In this document: positions 54,101 through 63,663 of the stretch, piece after piece | How positions within the stretch are numbered: position 1 is the stretch's first letter | Layout of the letters: every line of letters begins with the position of its first letter | Source of the DNA: Balanoglossus misakiensis | Lineage: Eukaryota > Hemichordata | Direction: 5' to 3' | DNA length: 64,000 nt | NCBI GenBank assembly: GCA_040954595.2 | Contig: CM082576.2 | Coordinates: 620,001-684,000, forward strand | Position numbers and translations under genes: made by a program | The notes under the pieces: generated by a model | Databases searched by the model: none | Seen by the model: the letters and a program-made list of their open reading frames with translations, nothing else | Told to the model about the DNA's origin: nothing

Positions 54101-57100
54101 ATGCTTGTGGAAACCCCCAAAACATCCAAACTGATTCACTATTCAAAAGTGGAGTGACAAAAGTTTTAACCACTTTACTGTGTTTTTTTTTTCTTCCCTG
54201 ACAATCTATCTCTGTGTCATTCCATCCTAAACCTTAAAGAGAGAGTGTCATGAAATACTGGATTCATATTGGAAGTGAAGACAACTACCTCCATGAGAAC
54301 CAGCTTTGCAAAATACCTAATATCATCTTTGGGTTCGTCATCTTCCTCCTCCTTATTATCATCCTCACGTTTCCTCTTTTGTGACTCTTCTCCATTGGAA
54401 AGCATGGCTTTGAGAGCCTGGGCTGCATTCTGCAAAACACAAAAAGCACATGGGCAAGGTGAACATGTGAACTAATAAAAATGATGTTAAACAGAGACTT
54501 TCCTATGCCATACATCAACAGAGTATTTTAATTAACCAGGCTGGAGTGAAACACTCACCATATTTGCCAGATCTTGCCCAGGTCTTGATGATGATGACGT
54601 TGATGCCATTCTCATCTGATAGGCTTCTTGTCTTGGATTTTGAACAGCAGATGGGGAACTACCAATGCGCTTTTTGAACAAAGAAAAAGTGAAACTTAAT
54701 GAAGAGGAATGCAGGTGCAAAATGAATTGTGGTCAGTAGGTTTTTACTCTTCCAAACCAGACTGTAAATGAGTCAGTTCACTACCAACACTCAATGAGAA
54801 CTTCTTCAGCTGATGGAGTACAGTTGAACATGGTCACAAAACTCTTTGTGCATTCCTCAATGAAAACATTTGTTAATGTTATTCTGCTTACCTGTGGTGC
54901 AAACTGGCCAGCAGGAACAAACGAAGGTGCAAAATTCTGTGAAAAACAGAATAACTTCAGTATCGAGTTCAAAATGATAATTCTTTATCGACTCTAATTG
55001 CAGGTTTTTTTTTTCAATTTCAGCATGACTCAACTCACTAGTAGTTTACATGAACAAACCAATGGTAGTGCTCCATTACGTATTCTGACCAAAACTTCTA
55101 TCAAAATTCACTTCTATTTTGGAGAATTCCAATGTCTTGGCATTACATATCAGGCCAATCTCCTCTGCAAAGGCATTCAGCTGAAAATGAAAATAGTTGA
55201 TAAAAAACTTTGGAAATAAATGTAACAACAAACCCTTTTCATTCTTTTCTTCCTCTCTCTCTGATTTCTTCTGAAATTGAGATCACTCTCCCTCCTCTTC
55301 TTGAAAATCCCATCCTCCATTTCACCAAGATCTGCAACAAGAAAAAACACTTTCACTTGTTAGCAATTATAAAGCGTGGTTTCTGCCAATTTGCCTCCAC
55401 ATACAGATTTACACCTGCAACCTGTTTGAGGAATATTTCCTGCAGCATTTATCTACTTTCATATGATACATCAACTCTTGTTAATGTAACAGTTCAGTCA
55501 ACCAGTAAACGTAAAGACGGAGTGGATCAAATTTTATGATTACCTACCTGTCATCATTAGTTGCACCCGTTCTAAATTGACCACCCCATTCTTTGTCAAA
55601 TAACCCTGTAACCAGGACACAATAGATAAATTATGCTTTATGACAGTCATTGAACATATTTTTGAATATTCACAAGAACAACTGAATTATACAATTGCTT
55701 AATCAAATCAGACGACTACATCACTTCTCTAGTTTCAGTGTTGAATACATGGGCAACTGACACAAGGTGATAATAATGTTGATGTACATGTGGCTATGGG
55801 TCCACACTATCTTATGTCCAAGACACAAAAATTCACAAATAGAACACCCACCCCTGTCTTATATACAGCTGTTTTGTACATTCTTATAAGTCTGTCAATT
55901 GCTCCTTCTCTGCAATAAGATGCAAATATAGAAATGTCAGAACTGGTCAATAAAACATTAATGTCAACTGGACCACTAAAATATGTTCAAAGTATGAGTA
56001 GAGTTCTGTTACTGCAAACAAAAAGATAACTGAATAACATCCTTATTTACAAGAAATGCTCGTGTTATACCTTAAGTTAAATTTGGTACTTCTAGCACCA
56101 TGGGGTATACATCGTGGACTATTAACAGAGATGTGCATGAAAATATGCCAAATTTTCACTGATAAATCCTTCAATATAATATCCTTCATATTTTGTACAT
56201 GATTTTCATTTGATTTTGATATAAGTTCACAATACTAATGTGTTGGAGTCATGTTAACAGTAACACTTGTGAAATTATGAAAAAGAACTAAAAACTGGAT
56301 TATTTACCTAATTTGTAGCGAAGGCAAATGAGGTAAAAAGTCGTTTCCCACAAAGAAACACATGAAAACCCAATCATCAATGGCTCTCTATAAACAAAAG
56401 AAACAAATGAGTCCACACAGTTAATAAAATGGTGAAACACCCTCAAATGAACGCACAGAATTATTGATATTTTGCAGTTGGTTCAAAATAACAAATTATT
56501 ATTAAATGACAGCCCATCATTGCAATTACTGACACATAACATTGGGAAATGGAACTCCACTCACCTCGATATCAAAAGGAAAAGGCAGACCTGTCATGAA
56601 TAACTCTTTCTCCAAGTACTGGGAACCAAAACGAAGAGAACATAATTCAGCTTAACTGAGCAATGGAACATTATTCTGAATGTATTTACACGTGTGTGTT
56701 ATAGTTAGTTGTTAGTTTGTGAGTATAACAGCATGTTTGACAAAACTCGTGTCATTTGAGGAGATGCACTCAAGACGGCAACATCTATTAGCTCAGTTAT
56801 TGAACTACCTCTTTCGGAGGTGGGGCATTTGGCTGTGAGGGTTAGTGAGTTAATTGCTTGCTCTGTGAATTGGCAGAAACCCCCCAAAAAGACAAGTTGA
56901 TTTGATTGGTAAATATAAGTTGGGCTCTCACCTGTCCAGTCCACACCGGTGCTGGGTCTGTTTATGTTGACTGAACATGGATAAGCCTCAAAAAAACAGG
57001 CTGCGTTCGAAAATGTTTATTTGGTCTTTGTTTCAAGAAATACGCCTGCCGCTGGTCAAGATTTGCTTAAAGACGTACGTTGTGGTCAGTCGCTGAGATC

Positions 57101-60100
57101 AGAAATGCTTCAGCAAAAGTCGACAGTGGCTGTTTACGCCGGCCACAACAGATCTACGCAATCATGGTCGCGAAAGTCAGATCAGAGCTTGGACCCTTTT
57201 TGCGCTCTTTGTCTTTGTGCTCTTTGTCTCCTTGCAGCACCGGCAGGAACTGTTCTCACGTATTTTTTATTTCGGTGTTGCAAAAAGAACATTGCTGCAC
57301 TTGCGTTATGTAGCGAGTATAACACATACACAAAACATGCTGACTATAGTCAACTGCAAAAGGTCAACTACTGGTGAGTTAATACAGCCTCTTCTAGTGT
57401 TAAATGGTTTCCAGCAAAAAGTAGATATAGAGAAATCACAAGATGATTTGAGATTGACTAACTGATACCCCAGAAGACATATACAACAAGATCAGCCTTG
57501 CACATGTAACTTCTACCCTCAACAACTACACAGCACATACAAGTAGTTTTACACAAATGTAAAATCCAACCCTTTCTTCCAGGCTTTAGCAACACTGGTT
57601 CTATGCCCAGAAGTCAGTTATAGATGCATGAGTAATTCTGTTGTAAATTTCCACTTACCTCCCTAAGAACATTCAATCTAAGGAAGATGAATTCTTGCTC
57701 TGTTACAAACGGTTGAGCTATCTCATCATTCTGTCAATAAGAATAACATACTTTACTTCCAAAGCTAATAAAAACAACACTCCATAATCTATCTTTCATT
57801 ATATCATAGCCTTTAATATTGTGGATAGGAATAGGTCTATGAAAACCACCAATATACCGGTAATTAATTTTAGAGAGATACATTTACTATGTTGCTATGT
57901 GTATTGGTGTGTTATATGTCATATGACAGATGCCATGTTGGGTCAGACACTGAAGGATTACATCTGTAACTCATGATGAATTGTTATGTGTTCATGCAAA
58001 GTATACTTGTCAAATATTGCTGCTGTAAAACTAAACTGGACACCAAAGGGAAACATTAGATTCTTTTATATCTTGACTTCTGATAACATTACTTGGCAGT
58101 TCTAGTATTAGTTTATTCCTTACCTCTCCTTGTTTTTCTTTCGCTGCACCAAGACAATCTTTCATTTCATGGCCTGATGTGATGGAGAAAATAAATATCA
58201 AAAATCAGCAAATTTGTATGAATTTGATGATGAATTTGAACTTGACTGTTTTTGCTGGCTTTCAGTTCTTTGCTGTTGTCTACACCTCTGGATTCTGTGA
58301 TATGTTTGTCACATCATCATCATCTTTCGCAATCTACCACATTTGTTCAACACTAACTTCTTCAACCAGTGACCATGCTTTAAAATTCAAAATGCAATTG
58401 TGGATGCTACACAGGATCTGTTGCAGGATAGAGGTCCAGACTTACCTATTTGATTGCATATCTCACAGGGCCTTGGAGCATTTGGTTTGAATTCCTCTCT
58501 GATAATTGTGAAATTTGGTTCATGGGTTGCAAGACCTGGAGTGAAAACACATTGCCATTACTATTAACATTGCACTTACTTAGGCAAATACATAATTTGC
58601 AGGCCTTTGTGTCAATTTGTTGAATCATATTTTTATCTTATCAAAATTATGCATCACTTGAAAGTTCACCTCAACATCTAGACAACAGGGAACAAAACAA
58701 TTTACACATTTACATGTGTAATTTTAAAAATACTTACCTAACATAATAAGATCAGCTACAGATGGAAAGAAAAAAAATCAGTCATTATCATCATATTATT
58801 ATTGTTATAAAACATGCAAATTAATATTGGCATCCAACATCAGTCACTCAGTATTCAGGAACACACACACTTGAAACTATCAGCATTATTGGGACTTTGC
58901 ACCATTATTTGCATACATATTGTACAGTGTGAACAGAAACAGCACAATGGATCTTAAAGTACAAACCTATTATTTTAACACAACAGAGACTTACCATCTG
59001 CACCGCACAGGCAATGGTGAGTATTGGGATCATGACCTGGACTTGCTGAGAATCAAACGAGAAAAAGATGTCAAAACAGGACAAATACATCAACACAAAA
59101 GAGAAGTCCAGATTGCACATCTAATGGTCATGCTCTTTATCTCATTTTTACAGAAAACTCCAAAGTACCTTTACTTTAAACATGTACTTTGTAGTCTAAT
59201 ATAATATTCCTATTCAGATTATCCAGAAGTCTACATATGTACATGTGTAGACTTATCACCCATAGGTACTCTGCATCAAATCTTTTAGCGAGAGGGATGG
59301 GTTAGAATAGGGAGAAGAGTCATTCTCATCAATACCTACCTCTCTGTCTTCTGATGTAGTCCATGATTTTATGTTCTCCTTCGCCTGGACAGTTGGCATC
59401 TGACAAAATAACCTGCAGGGATGATTTAGAAGAAGATAACAGTATATATATTGACATCTAATCTCAATCGATGATATATTCATCATTTATCTCTCTCAAA
59501 AATGTAATAACCAGGCTGAAATTTAGCATCATTAAGAAAATCTTTGCACTGATGCTAAGTTATGGGTTTGGTACGAAAAGGCCATGACAAACTCTCACAA
59601 AGTCACCAGTGGATAGACAACAAATAAAAGGGAAACCAAACATTAGAGTATACCTTGACATTTTTCCAACCAGGATCATTTGTCAGTCTGTCTGTGACAT
59701 AATATCTGAGACATTCTGCAAGTCGGAACATAAATTCAGTCCCCTGCAATCAAATTAATGAAAAGTTTTAACAAGCGACATAGCAGTCGATACAACTCCA
59801 CTGTTATATTTTGCATTATAAACAAGATAACTGTGTGTTTCAAAATTAAATATCGCACTTCTATTGAGACTCAGACAAATTTGACAGCAGAGCTAAAAGG
59901 CAAATTTGTGATGCCAAAAAAGTAAGTGTCCCGTCCAAAGAGTGAAACGCCAAAATTCAAATCATTCACTCATACTTACAGGGGTAATGCAATTGCTGTC
60001 AAATCTTTCCTGAGGGCCCTTTTCAGGAGGCAGTGTTCCACCTTTCATCAGAATCTCTTCCCGAATTTTTTCTATTTCAACTGCTTTCTCCCTGTAGAAG

Positions 60101-62769
60101 TAAACCACAGTTAGGCAAAGATATAGTCACAGTGGATATTGACAACTTGAGACAAATGCTTAACAATTTCCAGTTGAAGAAATCTGACATACATGTATCG
60201 TCCTGTTTACCTTGTTTCCTTTGGTCCCCTAAACCGCCTAGATCGTTGCTGGTTCATCTTGGCCCTGGGAGCAACTCCATCTATTGCCATATAAAGCAGT
60301 TTGCGTGGCCTCACAATGCAAAACAAACGGTCTATATGTTCAAAAATGGCTTCCATCATTTCATCTTCATTCTTGGGAGCAGGTCTGTCAAGTAGAAAAG
60401 GAAAGTCATTGAATTTTTTTTATCAGGAGATAAATTAATAACAACTTGTTTTGATATTTCCCAACACTTTGCTACTACATGTGTACCACATCTAGTTTCT
60501 CTCAATCTTTCTTGTATTACAAGCTACCATGGGTTTGGCACACTTAACTACTGGCAGTTTTGGCTACTGCACATCATGTTGTACTATTTCAACTGATCAT
60601 TCTCACTGTTCAGAGTTCAAATTTTTTCACCATTTCAACTCTATTCATGTTTTAATTTCAAAAATTACTCTTTGCATGACAACAGAAATGAAAACTTCAA
60701 GAACTTACTTATTTTCTGGATGACAACATGGATGAATAATACCATTCATATCAAGATACAAATTATCAAATTCCACATCGTTTGGATTTGGTTGTGTGGT
60801 GTCAATGGGTATCACAACATCATTGATCACTTGTTGCTGAAGAGAGACAAAATGCAAATTATATATCAATTATGATAATAAAATATGCCAGTTGACATAC
60901 ATTAATTAAAGGGACAAAGTCTCTCTCTTGCTGCCGTTTTTCATTAATTATGTTTGATACATGACACTGTTTATGTTATTCTACATGTTGATATATAGTG
61001 ACTTAACATTCAACCACACACAACTTCCATCCCACTTGTAGACACAAGAGTGAAAAAGTTGCCAAAATGAATAATTGGCGAGATTTTTACAAACGGGTGA
61101 GAAGTTGTGTGTGGTCGAACGTTGATTCACTTTATATATTCACATGTAGAATAACATAAACGGTGTCTTGTATCAAACTTAATGAAAAGTATGAGGAACA
61201 GAAGTTAGGGTTCTGTTCATCAAATTTTTGAATGTGTGTAAGTGCAAGTCAGTTATGTGATGTCTGCATGCAACATTTTTTTCCAAAGCAGGCATACAGA
61301 TAAACCCCTGAAATGTACATTTGAGTTCCTATGATATCCCTTTTAAAAGATCATGTGTGCTGACATGGGCATTTCTACAGTTACTGAAGCATTAGATCTT
61401 TTGTCTGTGCAAGGAACTGTTTATTGGGAATCTGAAACACAGAAAAAAAAGATCAGCTGCCCCTTTAAATAGTAACATCAGTGTTTTTGTTAATGGCTGT
61501 GCCAGGGTAAATGTTACAAGGGTTTCCCAGTGATTTATCATTTTACCAGGGTTCTCTTGGTATACCAATGTGCAAACTTTACAAAAACACTGAACATCTT
61601 TATTGGATCATAAGAATGGGGAAGGTGGAGGGGACAGGGAGCGCCCTCGAGTGACAGATTTTCCAGTCAAGGATCAAAGATACAATTTTTCATGCTTCAA
61701 GAAGAGTGTACAATCAATGGACCCTCTAGGTTAGACCATTATGTTTTAGGGGTGGTTGCTTTACAAATGTGGTGCCACATTTTCCCAGTTGTACCAGTGT
61801 AGCATTCTAGCCAGCCAAAGTTTGGTATAAGAGGAAAATCGCCCCAAGACATTTAAGCTTTTTGCAAGCCCAAGTCATTTGGGCCCAAGACATAGGACGA
61901 TTCGGCCCAAGGACCCAGCCCTCACTGAGTCTTTTGCGAAAAGTTTGAGGGGATATTCAGCATGAATACTTCCCATGTGTCTATTGCACAATATGCAAAT
62001 TGCAGCATACTTTTCATTCATAAAATCAAAGTGGGGTTTTAACACTTCGCATCATAAAAATAACTACCAACCAGACTGTCAGATGCAGTCACGTGGACAT
62101 GAACTTGGGTACATACTGCCTGTCTCGTGCAATCAATATACAAGTTGACAACGACAGAGAAAGACGTCGATCTGTCCGTCAAGTCATGCAGCGAATATTG
62201 TCACGGCGCTGTCGGATTTTATCGGACTTTATCTGCACAAGCCATACGTGTTGTACATAACTCCAATTGGATATGTGTTTATAGGACTGAAACTTCATGT
62301 TTTTTCTCCAAAGTGGGACCGAGCCGACTTGAGGTCGTATCGACTATCGTACAGAAACCTGACAAGCGGTACTTCCGCTCATTCTCGGCCGCCGAGGTAC
62401 ACACTCCAGACACCGCTACAGCACATGCATGCGTCTTCGTGCCAGATGAAATTTTCCGACACACACAAAGCTCAAAAGGTACTTTTAGTTTTCCTTGCCC
62501 AGTCAAACTGTCAAGAACAGAAATACCAATGGTAAACAATGTCATTATATTTTTCCGCAATTCTAGAGAATGGCTTCAGCTGAAATCTGATGATCAGCTC
62601 TGCCATACATTCACACAACCTCTCGTGTACGCGTGTACAACACATGCAACACACTATTCCCTGTAAACAACATAGCCCTACTTGCTTTACGTACCTTTTG
62701 CTCAACACAGTGGACCACTATAGAAGGGTATTTCTTGCTCAGCCATCGAAAGAATGCTGGGACTCCCAT
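49546..62769 (-). CDS. XRN2: XRN2, nuclear 5'-3' exoribonuclease (30 coding exons; 3' end incomplete)
   Basis: The product is a processive nuclear 5'-3' exoribonuclease acting on 5'-monophosphate RNA. The family works in transcription termination ('torpedo'), rRNA/snoRNA trimming and nuclear RNA turnover. The N-terminus [16 protein letters not shown] is the XRN2/Rat1 type, not the XRN1 type (MGVPKFYRW). Visible signatures are LYLDMNG (about residues 51-57), PGEGEHK (202-208), CGADADLIML (231-240) with catalytic acidic residues, a CCHC knuckle (C264, C267, H272, C277), and [17 protein letters not shown] (333-349). Thirty exons join in a continuous frame with GT donors and AG acceptors throughout, giving 865 codons plus 1 nt; human XRN2 is 950 residues, so part of the C-terminal tail is missing. 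The start has A at -3, G at +4 and an in-frame TAA three codons upstream. The gene is divergent from the HEAT-like gene at 63360. Family assignment is nearly certain. Confidence 0.97.
50885..53992 (-). CDS. XRN2: XRN2 exons 20-28: conserved region 2
   Basis: Exons 53908-53992, 53558-53716, 53220-53309, 52871-52943, 52501-52584, 51946-52046, 51565-51644, 51122-51178 and 50885-50953 encode residues of about 517-783. The signature is the near-invariant [19 protein letters not shown] then [14 protein letters not shown] in exon 21. It is followed by [20 protein letters not shown] (exon 22), [22 protein letters not shown] (in two parts, exons 23-24), [13 protein letters not shown] (exon 24), [13 protein letters not shown] (exon 25) and [21 protein letters not shown] (exons 28-29 side). 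This region packs against the nuclease core in the XRN family, and the segment after it is where XTBD-type partners bind XRN2 in other animals. Only the last four exons (25-28) are clearly more divergent from the human protein. Confidence 0.95.
51019..51100. repeat. (GAT)n microsatellite, about 27 copies, next to XRN2 exon 27
   Basis: A pure trinucleotide run of about 82 bp. On the XRN2 strand it is (CAT)n beginning about 21 nt downstream of the exon 27 donor (donor at 51116-51121). It lies in the intron, not in coding sequence. Confidence 0.97.
52778..52803. repeat. C13 homopolymer followed by (AC)n in XRN2 intron 23
   Basis: Thirteen C residues run into about six AC units, within the intron between exons 23 and 24. 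Likely length-variable. Confidence 0.9.
54317..55909 (-). CDS. XRN2: XRN2 exons 14-19: linker between the two conserved regions
   Basis: Exons 55852-55909, 55548-55605, 55234-55331, 54892-54936, 54559-54669 and 54317-54429 encode residues of about 356-517. Exons 14-15 finish the core ([10 protein letters not shown], then [18 protein letters not shown]). Exon 16 is strongly basic and ends RERKKRMKR, a likely nuclear-localisation or RNA-contact segment. Exons 17-18 are Pro/Ser/Ala-rich, with the family motif [11 protein letters not shown] followed by a short serine run. Exon 19 has KRKRED followed by an acidic stretch, then DDIRLWEDGW shared with exon 20. Exons 17 and 18 are both phase 0-0, so skipping either would keep the frame within a poorly conserved, probably disordered linker. 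Confidence 0.93.
56308..62769 (-). CDS. XRN2: XRN2 exons 1-13: catalytic conserved region 1
   Basis: Coding exons, in transcript order: 62695-62769, 60709-60836, 60211-60384, 59980-60091, 59654-59743, 59340-59412, 58995-59045, 58738-58755, 58446-58535, 58124-58173, 57659-57730, 56565-56618, 56308-56387. They encode residues 1 to about 356, the nuclease core. Exon 2 carries LYLDMNG; exon 3 carries [20 protein letters not shown], which follows the family very closely; exon 6 carries [16 protein letters not shown]; exons 7-9 split CGADADLIMLGLATHE; exons 9-10 hold the CCHC knuckle [14 protein letters not shown], a metazoan XRN2 feature; exon 13 holds [10 protein letters not shown]. All donors are GT and most are close to GTAAGT. 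Boundaries were chosen by acceptor/donor consensus plus phase and are probably exact to the base. Confidence 0.95.
57000..57400. other. CpG-rich block inside XRN2 intron 11
   Basis: About 19 CpGs fall within about 310 bp, in contrast to the AT-rich, CpG-poor intron around it. Overlapping plus-strand frames of 77-118 codons are open here but show no recognised domain. An ATG at 56979 opens a short frame beginning [12 protein letters not shown]. It could be an intragenic promoter or enhancer, a nested small gene, or a recent insertion. Confidence 0.35.
58738..58755 (-). other. XRN2: 18-nt microexon (XRN2 exon 8) inside the catalytic motif
   Basis: The 18-nt exon, flanked by TGTAG and GTAAGT, supplies the second and third bases of an alanine codon, the residues D-L-I-M-L, and the first base of a glycine codon. 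It completes GADADLIMLG, including a catalytic aspartate. Both neighbouring exons stop exactly at this split (exon 7 ends in phase 1, exon 9 starts with two bases), so no alternative joining keeps the motif. Very short exons are easily missed by gene predictors. Confidence 0.92.
60937..61189. mobile_element. Foldback (MITE-like) element in XRN2 intron 1
   Basis: A long imperfect palindrome occupies this stretch. The left arm begins TTTTCATTAA then GTTTGATAC (60952-60960); the right arm ends GTATCAAAC (61170-61178) then TTAATGAAAAG. Between them the arms match over about 75 bp, including TTTATGTTATTCTACATG on the left and its complement on the right, and ACCACACACAACTTC against GAAGTTGTGTGTGGT. 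Weaker symmetry continues to the centre (GCCAA...TTGGC near 61065). No ORF is present. This is the structure of a non-autonomous foldback DNA transposon. A 4-bp indel sits in one arm. No clean target-site duplication was found, so the superfamily is not assigned. Confidence 0.8.
61479..61592. mobile_element. Short MITE with 12-bp terminal inverted repeats
   Basis: CAGTGTTTTTGT at 61479-61490 is mirrored exactly by ACAAAAACACTG at 61581-61592. The 114-bp unit is flanked by AACAT on both sides (61474-61478 and 61593-61597), consistent with a 5-bp target-site duplication. The interior has weak further symmetry (GGTAAATG against CATTTTACC). No coding potential. Non-autonomous DNA transposon; superfamily unassigned. 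Confidence 0.65.
62127..62666 (+). other. CpG-rich open frame in XRN2 intron 1, unassigned
   Basis: A 179-codon frame with no stop lies antisense to XRN2, within intron 1 and just downstream of exon 1. The segment 62140-62460 is unusually CpG-dense for this window (about two dozen CpGs by eye). The translation shows no domain I recognise, no signal peptide and no membrane segment, and is also open on the minus strand over about 93 codons. The likeliest explanation is the flank of the CpG-rich XRN2 promoter region, where stops are rarer; a real small gene or an exonised fragment cannot be excluded. Confidence 0.3.
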
Positions 62770-63359
62770 TTTTCTTTAAAACTGAATTCAGTGCTAGATA
62801 AAATTGACGATAAGTTGATATCAGAAGGAAAACACATGAACCAAAATGGCCGCGCTGTATTTGTAATGAATATGGCACGATTTATTTAAAAGCGGGGATC
62901 AGACTAAGATATAGAGTGTTACTGCAGACACGACTAGGTGTTTTTATAAAGTTAATGTTATTGGAAAATGTTGCTAATTATTTTCCCTGAAACGCTATGA
63001 ACAAAAACTTTCCTGAAATTTATCTTGTAACGTTTAGTGTAGTTATGGAGACGGGGAACAACCCATTTTATAAAATATGGAATGACCCAAAATTTCTCGA
63101 CCAGGGCGAGAAAACTCGAGATTCCTCCTTAATTTTCTTAGGTCATGACCCCAACCCGTGGCGTTAATTTGCGGTGAAATTGTTTTTAGGGTATGTTACT
63201 TTGATGTAAAGTATTTGCTGAATTGTTATTTGATCGTTTGACTATATGTTATAATCATTATTCATGAAGTATTTGGAAATATGATCACAAAAAATCGTGC
63301 AAACATTCTGTTTTCTAGGGAGTCATAAGCTTCAGTCATAAGCTTCGTTTAGTCAAAAC
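62770..63359. promoter_or_regulatory. Bidirectional promoter between XRN2 and the HEAT-like gene
   Basis: Only 590 bp separate two divergent start codons. The segment carries a YY1-like element at about 62843-62855 (minus strand GCGGCCATTTT, core CCATTTT), about 80 bp upstream of the XRN2 ATG. A good acceptor-like sequence (TTTTCTAG) ends near 63318, so the plus-strand gene may have a 5' UTR intron. CpG is commoner here and in the adjoining part of XRN2 intron 1 than in most of the window. No clear TATA box was seen. The shared-promoter call is inferred from geometry. Confidence 0.7.
63321..63346. repeat. 13-bp tandem repeat just before the HEAT-like start codon
   Basis: AGTCATAAGCTTC occurs twice with no gap (63321-63333 and 63334-63346), 14 bp before the ATG at 63360. 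It lies in the presumed 5' UTR. The second copy also supplies the in-frame TAA (63339-63341) that closes the frame upstream of the ATG. Confidence 0.9.
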
Positions 63360-63663
63360 ATGGCGACACGTGAAGTAGTGGAGCTGTTGACTAGCTGTAC
63401 AAAATTGGAAAGAGATCGGGGACTGGTGGAACTACAAAGACAAATTAACGATGCAAAGGAAGGCGACATATCATCCATCGAGATGGCCCTAACAAGCCTT
63501 CTCCAGGACTCGGCTGCTAAATGGGAACAGAGGCAAGGGGCGCTCTTGGGTTCCAAGCTGATTGTGGCCAACGAAGACAGTTCGGAGGAGTTTGCCATCA
63601 CAGTTCGCCTGCACGCGCTCCATTTGTTAAATGACAGTGAAGCCAGAGTAAGATTAGCTGCTG
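63360..63663 (+). CDS. First coding exon of a HEAT/armadillo-like protein (partial)
   Basis: The exon opens with ATG in good context (A at -3, G at +4), with an in-frame TAA seven codons upstream, and runs 101 codons plus 1 nt to a GTAAGT donor at 63664. Codon use and lack of stops look like a real gene. The sequence begins MATREVVELLTSCTKLERDR, is helical and amphipathic, and contains two stretches typical of HEAT repeats: LLQDSAAKWEQRQGALLGSK (about residues 47-66) and RLHALHLLNDSEARVRLAA (about 83-101). I do not recognise the family; the opening pattern loosely recalls the N-terminus of ATM-like kinases, but the continuation does not fit. It is head-to-head with XRN2, so co-expression is plausible. 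Function unassigned. Confidence 0.75.

Noticed and set aside
55210-55539. 109-codon plus-strand ORF over XRN2 exon 16
   Set aside because: Antisense shadow of XRN2 exons and introns.
61479-61592. RAG-type recombination signal, from ACAAAAAC beside CACTG and a 5-bp duplication
   Set aside because: There is no CACAGTG/CACWRTG heptamer at the outer end and no 12/23 spacer; the similarity to a nonamer is a short A-run.
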